Assembly (NCBI GenBank): GCA_963756895.1
Contig: CAVWPI010000001.1
Coordinates: 1-64,000 of the forward strand
Reading direction: 5' to 3'
Source of the DNA: DASUAS01 sp963756895
Lineage (GTDB): Bacteria; Actinomycetota; Acidimicrobiia; IMCC26256; DASPTH01
Length of the DNA stretch: 64,000 bases
This document shows positions 13,324 through 23,250 of this stretch, in pieces (positions within the stretch are counted from its first letter, which is position 1; each line of letters opens with the position of its first letter). Below the pieces are notes generated by a model, which saw only the letters and a program-made list of their open reading frames with translations, was not told the DNA's origin and did not search any database. Position numbers and translations under genes: made by a program.

Positions 13324-13683
13324 ATGGAGTCCGCGTACGACGCGTACCAGGAAGGGAACCGTCTGCTCGCGTCGCAGAACCCCCACGCCGCCGCGATCGC
13401 GTTGGAGCGCGCCCGCGACCTCGAGCCCGACAAGGCATCCGTGCGCGAGACGCTCGCCCGGGCCTACTACGGCAGCGGGCACATCACCCGCGCGGCCGAG
13501 GAGTTCGGGCGGGCGGTCGAGATCGAACCGGTCAACGACTACGCGCACTTCGGCCTCGGATTGTGCCTGCTGCGGCGCGGCGACCGGATGGGAGCCTGCC
13601 GGCACCTGAAGCTGGCGGTCGCCATGCGGCCCGACCAGCCCGACTACCGCGCCGCGCTCGCCCGCGTGGCCGAGGAAGCGTGA
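13324..13683 (+). CDS. Small tetratricopeptide-repeat protein
   Basis: The 119-residue protein consists of about three TPR units: AYDAYQEGNRLLASQNPHAAA, VRETLARAYYGSGHITRAAEEF and AHFGLGLCLLRRGDRMGACRHL. It is preceded by AGAGAGGAGCACCCC as a ribosome site. It is followed after 7 bp by the HAD gene and probably cotranscribed with it. It is a likely protein-protein adaptor with unknown partners. Confidence 0.85.
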   Translation: MESAYDAYQEGNRLLASQNPHAAAIALERARDLEPDKASVRETLARAYYGSGHITRAAEEFGRAVEIEPVNDYAHFGLGLCLLRRGDRMGACRHLKLAVAMRPDQPDYRAALARVAEEA

Positions 13684-13690
13684 CCCGCCC

Positions 13691-14503
13691 GTGACCACGT
13701 CGTCGGTGGCGCCGCCCCTGGTGGCGTGCGACCTCGACGGCGTGGTCTGGCGGGGCGACGACGCGATCCCGCCGGCCGCCGGCGGCATCGCCGCGCTCCG
13801 CGATGCGGGACTGCGGGTGGCCTTCGTGTCGAACAACTCGAGCTCGCCGGTCGGCGACGTCGTGGCCAAGCTCGGCGGCATGGGGATCCCCGCGACCCCC
13901 GACGACGTCGTCACCAGCGCCATGGCCGCCGCGTGGCTGCTCGAGCACTCGCTCGCACCCGGAGCGCGGGTTCTGGTGTGCGGCGGACCCGGGGTCCGGG
14001 AGGCGCTGGCCGGCGCCGGTCTCGTCGCCGTCGACCACGGCCCCGCCGAGGCGGTGGTCGTGGGCTTCCATCGCGACTTCGACTACGACGCCCTCGACCG
14101 CGCGTCTCGGGTGGTGCGCGACGGCGCCCGCCTCATCGCCACCAACCTCGACGCCACCTATCCCATGCCCGGTGGGCTCATCCCCGGTGCGGGGTCGATC
14201 GTCGCCGCGGTCGCGACCGCGGCCGGAACGTCGCCCGAGGTCGCGGGCAAGCCCGAGGCGCCCACGGTCGGCATCATCCGGGAGCGCTACGGCGACGTCG
14301 GGGTGGTGGTGGGCGACCGGCCGTCGACCGACGGCGCGCTGGCCACCGCGCTCGGCTGGCCGTTCGCGCTGGTGCTCTCGGGGGTCACCGCGGCGGTGAC
14401 GCCACCCGGCGGGGAGGCGATTCCCGACCCGGCGCCACCGTTCGTGGCCGCCGACCTCGGCGTGTTGGCACCCGCCCTCATCACCGCGCTCCGGCACACC
14501 TGA
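13691..14503 (+). CDS. HAD-IIA family sugar/nucleotide phosphatase
   Basis: The 270-residue hydrolase is of the NagD/PNPase-like HAD subclass IIA. Motif I is CDLDGVVWRGD (nucleophile Asp, general acid Asp, residues about 13-23), motif II is VSNNSS (residues about 51-56), motif III has the lysine in EVAGKPEAPT, and motif IV is VVGDRPSTDGALATALGW. The cap lies between motifs II and III. Mycobacteria carry a HAD-IIA gene (Rv1692) at the same place before tlyA. The start is a GTG. The substrate is unknown. Confidence 0.9.
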   Translation: MTTSSVAPPLVACDLDGVVWRGDDAIPPAAGGIAALRDAGLRVAFVSNNSSSPVGDVVAKLGGMGIPATPDDVVTSAMAAAWLLEHSLAPGARVLVCGGPGVREALAGAGLVAVDHGPAEAVVVGFHRDFDYDALDRASRVVRDGARLIATNLDATYPMPGGLIPGAGSIVAAVATAAGTSPEVAGKPEAPTVGIIRERYGDVGVVVGDRPSTDGALATALGWPFALVLSGVTAAVTPPGGEAIPDPAPPFVAADLGVLAPALITALRHT

Positions 14504-14510
14504 CCGTCGC

Positions 14511-14640
14511 CCGATCGCGGGGCGGAGCGAGCGACGCAACGCTCGGCTCGCCCCGATCGAGCGAGTGGGGCTCCGCCCGTGCTCGCTCGCAGGACGGAGC
14601 GAGCGGGTGCGAGCGAGGGAGGGAGCGAGGGAGGCAAGGA
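14511..14640 (+). repeat. GAGCGA-rich inverted and direct repeats upstream of tlyA
   Basis: CGATCGCGGGGCGGAGCGAG at 14511 is largely complementary to the arm ending CTCGCCCCGATCG at about 14560. A second hairpin pairs AGCGAG with CTCGCT (14561-14590). The rest is short direct GAGCGAG/GAGGGAG repeats. There is no T-tract, so a terminator is not shown. The stretch carries no gene. Confidence 0.6.
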
Positions 14641-14659
14641 GGTCGCGTACTCTGCACCG

Positions 14660-15460
14660 GTGACTGTGCGCCGGCGACTCGACGCCGAGCTCGTGCGCCG
14701 GGGCTTGCTCGGGAGCCGCCGCCAGGCGGTCGAGGCCATCGCCGCCGGGCGCGTCCGGGTGGCGGGCAGCCCCGCTCCGGCGCCGACCCGACTGGTCGCG
14801 CCCGACGAGTCGATCCAGGTCACCGGCGATCCGCCCCGGTTCGTGTCCCGCGGGGGCGAGAAGCTGGCCGCCGCGCTCGACCGGTTCGTCGTCGACGTGC
14901 GGGGCCGACGAGCCCTCGACGCCGGGGCGTCGACCGGCGGGTTCACCGACTGCCTGCTCCAGGCGGGCGCGGTGCACGTCGACGCGGTCGACGTCGGGCG
15001 GGGTCAGCTCGCGTGGTCACTGCGCGACGATCCGCGCGTCACCGTGCGCGAGCGCACCAACGTCCGCCACCTCGAACCCGACGACCTCGGCGGCCCGGTC
15101 GACCTCACCGTCGCCGATCTCTCGTTCATCTCGCTGCTCACCGTCGCGCCCACGCTGGCCCGATGCACGAGGCTCGACGGCGACCTGGTGCTGCTGGTGA
15201 AGCCACAGTTCGAGGCCGGGCGCGCCCGCATCGGCAAGGGGGGAGTGGTACGCGACCCTGCGGTGCACCGGGCCGTGCTCCACGAGGTGCGCGACGGACT
15301 GACCGCCGCCGGTCTGCACGTGGTCGACGTGATGGCGTCGCCGTTGAAGGGCGCCGACGGCAACGTCGAGTTCCTGGTGCGCTGCGACGCGCGCGGTCCC
15401 GCCCTCGACGACGTCCGCCTCGACGCCGTGGTGCCGAGCACGGACGCAGGCGCGGCGTGA
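14660..15460 (+). CDS. tlyA: TlyA family rRNA (cytidine-2'-O)-methyltransferase
   Basis: The 266-residue enzyme is expected to methylate 16S and 23S rRNA cytidines at 2'-O, which makes ribosomes capreomycin-sensitive in mycobacteria. The N-terminal S4-like domain (RRLDAELVRRGLLGSRRQAVEAI) is followed by the SAM-binding motif DAGASTGGFTDCLLQAG and the family motifs KPQFEAGR and KGADGNVEFLV. The catalytic Lys/Asp set typical of RrmJ-like enzymes is in place by motif. The start is the GTG at 14660. An open frame exists upstream but is repeat-derived. The stop overlaps the nadK GTG by 4 bp. Confidence 0.92.
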   Translation: MTVRRRLDAELVRRGLLGSRRQAVEAIAAGRVRVAGSPAPAPTRLVAPDESIQVTGDPPRFVSRGGEKLAAALDRFVVDVRGRRALDAGASTGGFTDCLLQAGAVHVDAVDVGRGQLAWSLRDDPRVTVRERTNVRHLEPDDLGGPVDLTVADLSFISLLTVAPTLARCTRLDGDLVLLVKPQFEAGRARIGKGGVVRDPAVHRAVLHEVRDGLTAAGLHVVDVMASPLKGADGNVEFLVRCDARGPALDDVRLDAVVPSTDAGAA

Positions 15461-16287
15461 GCGTCCGCACCGTCGGCCTGGTGGCACACCCGAGTCGCGA
15501 GACCGCCGCCCGACTGGCAGCGCAGGCATCGGAACGTCTCGCCGCGCACGGCATCGAGGTGCGGTCCCTGATCAGCGACGGCGGGAGCGACCTCGACACC
15601 GAGGGCCTCGACATCGTGATCTCGCTCGGTGGCGACGGCACCATGCTCCGCGCGGTCGACGCCGCGTACGAAGCCGGCGTGCCCGTCCTCGGCGTGAACG
15701 TGGGGCAGATGGGCTACCTCACCGAGGTGGAACCGTCGGAGTTCGGCGCGGCGCTCGACCGCCTCATCGCCGACGACTTCGAGGTGGCCGAGCGCATGGT
15801 GCTCGAGATCACCGTCGAGTCGGCCGGTTCCGCGCAGGGCCGCTGGTTCGCGCTCAACGAGGCGGTGCTCGAGAAGGTGCACACCGGTCGCCTCGCCCGG
15901 CTCGAGGTCGACATCAACGGCAGCTTCTTCACCACGTACGCGGCCGACGGCGTGATCGTCGCCACCCCCACCGGCTCCACCGCCTACTCGTTCTCGGCGC
16001 GCGGCCCGATCGTGTCTCCCCGTCACCGGTGCCTGTTGCTCACGCCGGTGTCGCCGCACATGCTCTTCGATCGCTCGTTCGTCCTCGCCCCCGAAGAGAC
16101 GTTGCGCTTCACCGTGTGCGACGACGGCAGCGTGGTGCTCACCGCCGATGGGCGCGAGCTCGGCGAGCTCGCCGCGGGCGACACCGTGTCGTGCCGCGGC
16201 GGCGACCGGTCGGCGCGCATCGTCACCTTCGCGCCCCGCGACTTCCACCAGATCTTGAAGGCCAAGTTCGGCCTCGCCGACCGCTGA
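15457..16287 (+). CDS. nadK: NAD kinase
   Basis: The 276-residue enzyme phosphorylates NAD to NADP. It has the diacylglycerol-kinase-like nucleotide motif SLGGDGTMLRAV (residues about 56-67), then GVNVGQMGYLTEVEP, ALNEAVLEK, and the glycine/threonine block DGVIVATPTGSTAYSFSARGPIVSP near the NAD site. All family motifs are intact and in one frame. The GTG start lies inside the tlyA stop (GTGA) and the stop abuts recN, so tlyA-nadK-recN form one transcript as in mycobacteria. Confidence 0.96.
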   Translation: MSVRTVGLVAHPSRETAARLAAQASERLAAHGIEVRSLISDGGSDLDTEGLDIVISLGGDGTMLRAVDAAYEAGVPVLGVNVGQMGYLTEVEPSEFGAALDRLIADDFEVAERMVLEITVESAGSAQGRWFALNEAVLEKVHTGRLARLEVDINGSFFTTYAADGVIVATPTGSTAYSFSARGPIVSPRHRCLLLTPVSPHMLFDRSFVLAPEETLRFTVCDDGSVVLTADGRELGELAAGDTVSCRGGDRSARIVTFAPRDFHQILKAKFGLADR

Positions 16288-17954
16288 GTGATGCTGGTCG
16301 AGCTGCACGTCGTCGATCTCGGGATCGTCGCCGACCTGAACCTGGTGCTGGGCCCCGGCCTCACCGCCATCACCGGCGAGACCGGTGCGGGCAAGACGCT
16401 GCTGGTGGAGGCGGTCGAGCTCCTCGTCGGGGGCCGGGCCGACGCCGGGTTGGTGCGCGACGGCGCCACCGAGGCACGCGTCGAGGGTCGCTTCGTCCAT
16501 TCGGCGACCGGCGAGGAGACCGTGCTCGCCGCGCGTCGTGCCGCGCGACGGGCGCAGCCGGGCCTACCTCGACGGCCGCCTGGCGACGGTGGGCGAGCTG
16601 GCCGAAGCCGGGCGCGCCCTCGTCGACCTGCACGGGCAGCACGCACACCAGTCGCTGCTCGATCCTGCCATCCAGCGGGGTGCGCTCGACCGGTACGCCG
16701 GCGCACCCGCGCTCGACGCCCTCGTGCGCTACCGCGCCGCCGCGCCGCGGTCCGCGAGCTCGACGCCGAGCTCGCGGCGCTCGGCGGTGACGCCCGTGCA
16801 CGCGCGCGCGAGATCGACCTGCTGCGGTATCAGGTCGAGGAGATCGCCGCCGCCGGTCTCGAGGATCCGGCCGAGGACGTGGCCCTCGAAGCCGAGGAGG
16901 CGCTGCTGGCCGACACGGTCGCGCACCGCGACGCGCTCGCCCGCGCCTACGAGGCGATCGAGGGCCCCGGTCTCGACGCGCTCGGCACCGCGCTCGCCGC
17001 GCTCGACGGCCGCACGCCGTTCGCCGACCTCGCCGCCCGCCTCCGCGGTGCGCAGGGGGAGCTGGCCGACATCGAACAGGAGCTGCGTCGCGGTGTCGAA
17101 CGGGTCGACGACGACCCCGCACACGTCGACACCGTGCGGGCCCGCCGCCACCAGCTCCACGAGCTGGGCCGCAAGTACGGCTCGACCCTGGCCGACGTGA
17201 TCGCGTACGGCGCCGAATCGGCCACCCGCCTCGACGAGCTCGAGCGCTACGAGGAGCGCGCCGGCGCCCTCGAAGGCCGCCGCGCCGCCCACGAGCGCGA
17301 GGCGACCGCGGCCGCCGCCGACCTCTCCGGTGCCCGCCGAGCCGCCGCCGAACCGCTCGGTGCAGCGGTGAGCGGCCACCTCCGTGAGCTGGCCATGCCC
17401 CATGCCACCGTCGAGATCGAGGTGGAGGCCGGCCCGCCCACCGACGACGGCCTCGACCAGGTCACCTACCTCCTGGCCGCGAACCCCGGGGAACGGGCCC
17501 GGCCACTGGCGCGGGCCGCGTCCGGCGGCGAGCTCTCCCGTGCGATGCTGGCAGCGCGAGTGGTGCTCTCGGAGGCGCCACCGACTCTGGTGTTCGACGA
17601 GGTCGACGCCGGGATCGGCGGTGAAGCCGGGGCCTCGGTCGGACGTCTGTTGCAGGCGCTCGGCGCGCGGCACCAGGTGCTCTGCGTCACGCACCTCGCG
17701 CAGGTGGCAGCGTTCGCCGGGACGCAGGTCGTGGTGGAGAAGGCCGTGGAACGGGAGAATGCCGTGCAGGGGCGGCGAGAGCGAACGGTGGCGCACGCGA
17801 ACGTGGTCGACGGCGACGAGCGCGTCGCCGAGCTGTCGCGCATGCTCGCCGGGGTCGGCGACTCGTCCCACGCCGCGGGCACGCGGCCGAGCTGCTGGAG
17901 ACCGCGGTGGCGTCCCTCCCTGTCGGCGGCAGTCCGCGGCGGGGACGCCGCTGA
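16288..17954 (+). CDS. recN: DNA repair protein RecN (three frameshifts)
   Basis: RecN is an SMC-like ATPase that acts early in double-strand-break repair. Walker A is TGETGAGKTLL (residues about 29-39), the middle is a long coiled coil, and the C-terminal lobe has ASGGELSRAMLAARVVL (signature), PTLVFDEVDAGIGG (Walker B) and VLCVTHLAQVAAF. The protein is recovered only by shifting frame near 16535 (into RVVPRDGRSRAYLDGRLATVG), back near 16740, and near 17880 (into HAAELLETAVASL and a TGA at 17952-17954). The reconstructed length of about 555 residues equals the family norm. I take the shifts as sequence errors, but a true pseudogene cannot be ruled out from one sequence. Confidence 0.88.
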
Positions 17955-19114
17955 TGGCCCGGCCCCGTCTGCGCAAGCGCGCCGATGTCCCGTTCGCGAT
18001 CCAGGGCCTGGCAGCGCGTCGACCGGCGGACCAAGGACATGATCCCGCGGCTCCAGACGGGGGAGATCGCGGTGATCAAGCACCGCGACCTCGACCGGGT
18101 CGCGGCCGACGGTCTCATCGAAGCCGGTGTCGTCGCGGTGATCAATTGCTCACCCTCCATCTCCGGTCGCTATCCCAACGGTGGACCGATCCGCATCGTG
18201 CAGGCCGGGATCACCCTGGTCGACGACGTCGACGCCGAGTTCATGGACACCGTCGCCGAGGGTGACGTCATCCGCGTCGAGGACGGGGAGATCTGGCGCA
18301 ACGGGGAGCTGATGGCGCGGGGCGCGTGCTCGACGAAGCCGGCATCGAGATCGCGATGGCGACCGCGCGCGCGGCCATCGGCACCGAGCTCGAGCGCTTC
18401 GCCGCCAACACGCTCGAGTACATCCAGAAGGAGGCGCGGCTCACCTTCGAGCCGCTCACCCTGCCGCCGTTGCACACCAAGTTCGCCGGCCGCCATGCGC
18501 TCGTCGTCGTGCGCGGCCACGACTATCGCTCCGACCTCGCCGCGCTGCGTCCGTACATCCGCGAGTACCAGCCGGTGTTGATCGGGGTCGACGGCGGTGC
18601 CGACGCGCTGCTCGAGCACGGCCTCAAGCCCGACATCATCATCGGCGACTTCGACTCGGTGTCAGCCAAGGGCCTCGCCTGCGGCGCCGAGCTCGTGCAC
18701 CACGTGCACCCCGACGGTCGGGCCCCCGGGCGTGACGCGCTCCTCGAGTGGGGCGTCGAGTACCACGAGTTCGTGGCCGAGGGCACCAGCGAGGACGTGG
18801 CGATGCTGCTCGCCTACGAGTCGAAGTCGCAGCTGATCGTCGCCGTCGGCACGCACGCGACCATGGTCGAGTTCCTCGACAAGGGCCGCCCGGGCATGGC
18901 GTCGACGTTCCTCACCCGCTTGCGTCTCGGTCCCATGCTGGTCGACGCCAAGGGCGTGAGCCGGCTCTACGAGGGACGCGTCCGTCGCCTCGACATCTTC
19001 CTGCTCGTCGGCGCCGCGCTGATCGCGATGCTCGTCGTGGGCATCGTCGCCGAACCCATCCACGTGTTCGCGCGCGGCCTCTGGGTCACCCTCAAGGACT
19101 TGTTCTCGGGCTGA
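17954..19114 (+). CDS. steA: SteA-like cell-division/envelope protein (two frameshifts)
   Basis: The protein is of the SteA (thiamine-pyrophosphokinase-fold) family, which in corynebacteria and mycobacteria works with SteB at the division septum and controls cell separation. The ATG at 17954 overlaps the recN stop. Conserved stretches are VDRRTKDMIPRL, NCSPSISGRYPN and GVDGGADALLEHGLKPDIIIGDFDS (pyrophosphokinase-like core, about residues 215-240), VGTHATMVEFLDKGR, and a C-terminal membrane helix (FLLVGAALIAMLVVGIV). Frame changes near 18010 and 18321 are needed to join these parts. The reconstructed protein of about 386 residues is of normal length. It is coupled to steB by an ATGA overlap. 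Confidence 0.88.
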
Positions 19115-20058
19115 TGATCAACTTCCGCTTTCACGTCGTCTCGCTCATCGCGATCTTCCTCGCCCTCGCGCTCGGGGTGGTGATCGGCGCGGGCGTCATC
19201 GATCGCGGCGTCGTCGACGCACTCGACAGCCGACTCGACCGTGTCCAGTCGCGGTCGGATCGCATCGAGGCCGAGAACGGTGTGCTCAGCGACCGCAACA
19301 GCCAGCAGAACGACATGATCGTCGACTTGCAGCCCCACGCGGTGAGCGGCCGGCTGCTCGGCGACGACGTGGGCGTGGTCGCGGTGCGTGGCGTCGACGG
19401 CGACCGGGTCTCGGCTGTCGTCACGGGCGCGCAGCAGGCCGACGCCACTGCCACCGGCACACTGTGGCTGGAAGACAAGTGGGCGCTCGCCGACGACGAC
19501 TCGGTGAAGGCGCTGCAGGAGGCGCTCGGCACCACCACCAAGAACAAGGCGTCGCTGCGCGCCGAGGGCTTCCAGCAGCTCGCGCAGCGCCTCGCGGCGG
19601 CCGACTCGCGCGTGGAGGGCGAGGACGACCTCCTCGTGGTCCTCCAGGACGCCGGGTTCCTCGGCTACGACGCGGTGGGCGACTCCACCATCGGCGAGTT
19701 CCCCGGTCGTGGTGCGGGGGTCGTGCTCGTGGTCGGCAACGGCGGATCGGTCGACCCCGCGCTGGTCACCGCGCCGGCGGCGAAGGCGCTGCACGCGGCC
19801 GAGGTGCCTCTCGTGGTCGCCAGCGTGTGGAGCGAGGTGACCGACGGCCCCGACCGCGCCGATGCAGTGCAGCCCATCCGCGACAACGAGCTCGCCACCT
19901 CGGTGTCGACCGTCGACGACCTCGACCTTCCCGAGGGGCCGACGACGGTGGTGCTCGCGCTCTCCGATCTGTTCGTGCTCCCGCCGACGGGACCAGTCGT
20001 CGGCAAGTACGGGTATGGACCCGACACCACGCCACTCCCGGCCCTGGTCACCCAGTGA
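19114..20058 (+). CDS. steB: SteB/MctB family copper-transporter-like membrane protein
   Basis: The 314-residue protein has one N-terminal membrane helix (VVSLIAIFLALALGVVIGAGVI), then a coiled coil (residues about 35-68) and an extracytoplasmic domain. The family includes mycobacterial MctB (called an outer-membrane copper transporter) and corynebacterial SteB, the partner of SteA. The conserved DAGFLGYDAVGDSTIG region and the terminal KYGYGPDTTPLPALV are present. It overlaps steA by one base and the next gene by 4 bp, and the steA-steB pairing favours the septal role over copper transport. Confidence 0.88.
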   Translation: MINFRFHVVSLIAIFLALALGVVIGAGVIDRGVVDALDSRLDRVQSRSDRIEAENGVLSDRNSQQNDMIVDLQPHAVSGRLLGDDVGVVAVRGVDGDRVSAVVTGAQQADATATGTLWLEDKWALADDDSVKALQEALGTTTKNKASLRAEGFQQLAQRLAAADSRVEGEDDLLVVLQDAGFLGYDAVGDSTIGEFPGRGAGVVLVVGNGGSVDPALVTAPAAKALHAAEVPLVVASVWSEVTDGPDRADAVQPIRDNELATSVSTVDDLDLPEGPTTVVLALSDLFVLPPTGPVVGKYGYGPDTTPLPALVTQ

Positions 20059-22399
20059 GCCATCGCGCTCCCGGCGCGCGGGCCGCGGTGGCGACACTCG
20101 CGGGCGCGATCGTCGGGGTCGTGGCGTTCGCGGCATTCACCGCGCCCGCGCCGGCGGCGGCCGCACCGCCCGCGTCCACGGCAGCCCGGGGCCGAGTGCT
20201 GATCGTGTCGCTGCCCGACACCGAGTGGGCCGATTTCGAGCAGGCGTCCACCCCGAACCTCGACCGGCTGTTCGCGCAGTCTGCCGTGGGCGCGATGGTC
20301 ACCAACGGCGTCGACCGACCGACCGGGTTGCCGAGCGGCTACGTGACCGTCGGTGCCGGTGCGCGCGCGCTCGGCAACGGCGCCACCGGCAACCAGGGAT
20401 TCGGCGTCGACGAGGACTTCGGCCGCGACCGCGCCGGTGTCGTGTTCACCACCCGCACCGGGCTGCCAGCCGGTGACGGGCTCGTGTACATGCCGATCGC
20501 CGACACCATCGAGACCAACGACGAGGAGCTCTTCGGCGCCGAGCCCGGTCGCCTCGGTGACGAGCTGGCGGACGCCGGTATCACCGCGCGGTGATCACCA
20601 ACGGTGACGGCACCGACCCGAGCACCCCGACACACGGTCGACGCCGTGGCGGCGCGCCGCGGTCGCCGCGCTGATGACGAGTGCGGGCAAGGTTCCCGGC
20701 GGTCGGGTCGACGACGGGTTGCTGCGCCAGGACGCCGCCGCGCCGTTCGGCGTGCGCCTCGACCCCGACCGGGTGGAGCGTGCGTTCGAGGACGCGTGGC
20801 AGCCCGGCTCGGTCGTTTTGGTCGAGGGTTCCGACCTCGTGCGCGCCGACATCCAGTCGAAGTTCGCGTCCGACGAGCAGGCGGTGAAGATGCGCGCCCG
20901 CGCGCTCGAGGACACCGACCGCATCGTCGGGCGGCTGCTCGCTCACGTCGACGACCGCGACATGGTGCTGGTCATGGGGCCGACACCACCGCAGGAGCGC
21001 ATCGCGCTCAGCGTCGCCGCGCTCCGCGCACCGGGCATCGCTCCGGGCCTGCTGCGCTCGACCACGACGCAACACGACGGTTTCGTGAACCTCGTCGACG
21101 TGGCGCCCACCGTGCTCACGTACTTCGGCCTCGACCGACCCGACGCGATGGAAGGCCGCCGCATGGACACGGGTGAGCCCGGGGGCTCGTTCGCCGACCA
21201 CCGCGAGTTCTTCGTCAACGTCAACGAGGACGGCCTCTTCCGGGACGGGCTCGTCGGGCCCGCGATGAGCATGGTGATGGTCGTGGCGCTGGTCATGGCC
21301 GGGGCCGCGATCGCGCTCGACCGCTGGGCCCGGTTGCAGGCGCGGTGGGCGGTGGGACTCCTCGTGTTCGGCGCGCTCTGGTTGTTGGGCTTCCTCGACG
21401 CGACCTACCTCGCCGGGCCGTTGCACTTCGGTCGACACGGAGGTGCGTTCGCCTACTGGACGTTCGTGGTCGGTGTGGGCGCGGTGATCGCGGCGGTGTG
21501 CATGCTGGCGACCCGTCGGCGCCCGGTGCTGGCGGTCCTCGCCGGCCTGGGCACCGTGATCGCGCTGCACGTCGTCGACCTCGTCACCGGCGCGCACCTC
21601 GAATGGAACACCGTGTTCGGGTACTCGCCGACCATCGGGATCCGCTTCGTGGGTCAGGGCAACATGACCTTCTCGCAGCTCACCGCGGCCGCGGTGCTGT
21701 TCGCCGGCCTGCTCGCGTGGCAGGTGCCGACGAAGCGCGGCGTGCCGCGTCGCGGTGGCGCTCCTCGCCGTCACGTTGATCGTGATGGCGTCGCCGTTCT
21801 GGGGGAACGACTTCGGTGGTGCGATCGCGGCCGCGCCGGGCTTCGCGCTGCTGGCGTGGTTGCTGCTCGGCCACGAGCTGCGGTGGCGCACGGTGTGGGT
21901 GCTCGTCGGGGTGCTGGTCGCGGCCGGACTGGTGGTGGGCGCGGTCGACGTCCTGCGCCCGGCCGACCAGCGCACCCACGTGGGCAAGTTCTTCGAGAAG
22001 GCGGGCACCGACTTCGGGAGCGCGACGCTCGTCCTGCGCCGCAAGGCGGCCGAGAACCTGTCGACGCTCGGTCACTCGCTCTTGTTCGGTTGCATCATCG
22101 CGCTCGCGCTGCTCGCGGCCTACCTCGTCTGGGTGCGACCGCGCTCCTTGCGCACCCTGTTCGCGCAGGTGTCGACCGCGCGCGCCACCGCGATCTCGCT
22201 CGGCGTCGTGGCGTTGCTCGGGTTCGCGCTCAACGACTCCGGCATCACCATCCCCGGGATGATGGCCGCGGTGACCGAGGCTACGGTCGTGATCCTCCTC
22301 GCGCGGGTGGTGCTCCGTCCGTCCCCCGCCGTCCCGCAGCCCGAAGCGGGCGTGGAGTCATCCCGCGAACCCGAGCTCGAACCGGGCCGCCATCCGTGA
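20055..22399 (+). CDS. Alkaline-phosphatase-like multi-pass membrane protein (three frameshifts)
   Basis: After reconstruction this is a protein of about 780 residues. It has a signal-like N-terminal helix, an extracytoplasmic alkaline-phosphatase-superfamily-like domain (RVLIVSLPDTEWADF, STPNLDRLFAQSAVGAM, TGLPSGYVTVGAG; later LVMGPTPP, VDVAPTVLTYFGL), then about ten membrane helices. The phosphodiesterase core probably spans residues 50-390. Frame shifts near 20585, 20655 and 21750 break it. Each gap is one base and protein similarity to the expected fold continues across. It lies between steB and a WecA/MraY-like gene with GTGA overlaps on both sides, so a role in cell-wall or surface-polymer assembly is inferred. 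The exact reaction is unknown. Confidence 0.72.
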
Positions 22400-23241
22400 C
22401 CGCGGTCGTCGCGTTCCTCGTCGGTCTCGTGACGGTGCGCTTCCTGCGGATGGTCAGCGGTGAGATCCTGTCGTCGCCCGCGCTGGAGCGCAGCAACTAC
22501 CGCGGTCACAAGCTCGCCACCGCGGGTGGGCTCTTCATCATCCTCACCGTGCTGATCATCGACGCCGGCCGCTCGGTGCTCGGCGCGGTCGGCGTGGGTT
22601 CGGAGGCGGGCCTCACCCAGGCCCGCCTCGCGGTCCTGTTCGCGGTGTTCGGCTTCGGCTTCCTCGGCATGATCGACGACCTCGCGGCGGTCGGTGAGGA
22701 CCGCGGGTTCAAGGGCCACCTCGGTGCGCTGCGCGAGGGGCGCGTGACCACCGGCTTGCTGAAGCTGGTCGGCGGCGCAGCGGTGGCGGTCGTCATCGTC
22801 GCCACCCCGGGGTTCAAGTCGGGCCGCACGCTCATCGTCGACGCCGCGCTCATCGCGCTCGCCGCCAACCTCGGCAACCTGCTCGACCGGGCTCCCGGTC
22901 GCACCATCAAGTTCGGACTGGTGGCCTACGTCCCGATCGCGATCGCGATCGGCACCGCGCCGATCGGCATCGCGGCGGCGCCGGTGATGGGTGCGTCGCT
23001 CGGTCTGCTGCCCGACGACCTGCGCGAACGCCTCATGCTCGGCGACACCGGCGCCAACGTCATCGGTGCCGTGCTGGGTCTCGCGATCGTGCTGGGTTCG
23101 CGCGACAGCATCCGCCTGGTGGTGATGGTGGCGCTCCTGGTGGTGAACATCGCGGCGGAACTGGTGTCGTTCTCACGCGTCATCGACGCGGTGCCGCCAC
23201 TGCGCTGGTTCGATCGCCTCGGCAGCCGTCGCCCGCACTGA
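22396..23241 (+). CDS. WecA/MraY-like polyprenyl-phosphate sugar-1-phosphate transferase
   Basis: The 281-residue integral membrane enzyme resembles the family that moves a sugar-1-phosphate from a UDP-sugar to undecaprenyl- or decaprenyl-phosphate. Signatures are MIDDLAAVGEDRGFKGHL (catalytic Asp-Asp, residues about 93-110), GRVTTGLLKLVGG, NLLDRAPGRTIK, and LGDTGANVIGAVLGL. About 7-8 helices are visible. It is shorter than typical WecA (about 350 residues), mainly at the ends. GTG start, GTGA overlap with the phosphatase-like gene. The substrate (GlcNAc-1-P or other) is not shown by the sequence. Confidence 0.82.
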   Translation: MTAVVAFLVGLVTVRFLRMVSGEILSSPALERSNYRGHKLATAGGLFIILTVLIIDAGRSVLGAVGVGSEAGLTQARLAVLFAVFGFGFLGMIDDLAAVGEDRGFKGHLGALREGRVTTGLLKLVGGAAVAVVIVATPGFKSGRTLIVDAALIALAANLGNLLDRAPGRTIKFGLVAYVPIAIAIGTAPIGIAAAPVMGASLGLLPDDLRERLMLGDTGANVIGAVLGLAIVLGSRDSIRLVVMVALLVVNIAAELVSFSRVIDAVPPLRWFDRLGSRRPH

Positions 23242-23250
23242 CGCCGCCCC

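Noticed and set aside
14579..14659. Longer TlyA N-terminus
   Set aside because: The added residues come from the GAGCGAG repeat block and do not resemble TlyA, whose S4-like domain begins after 14660.
16288..17954. recN as a genuine pseudogene
   Set aside because: All motifs remain, and similar one-base shifts occur in many unrelated genes here, so sequence error is more likely. It cannot be fully excluded.
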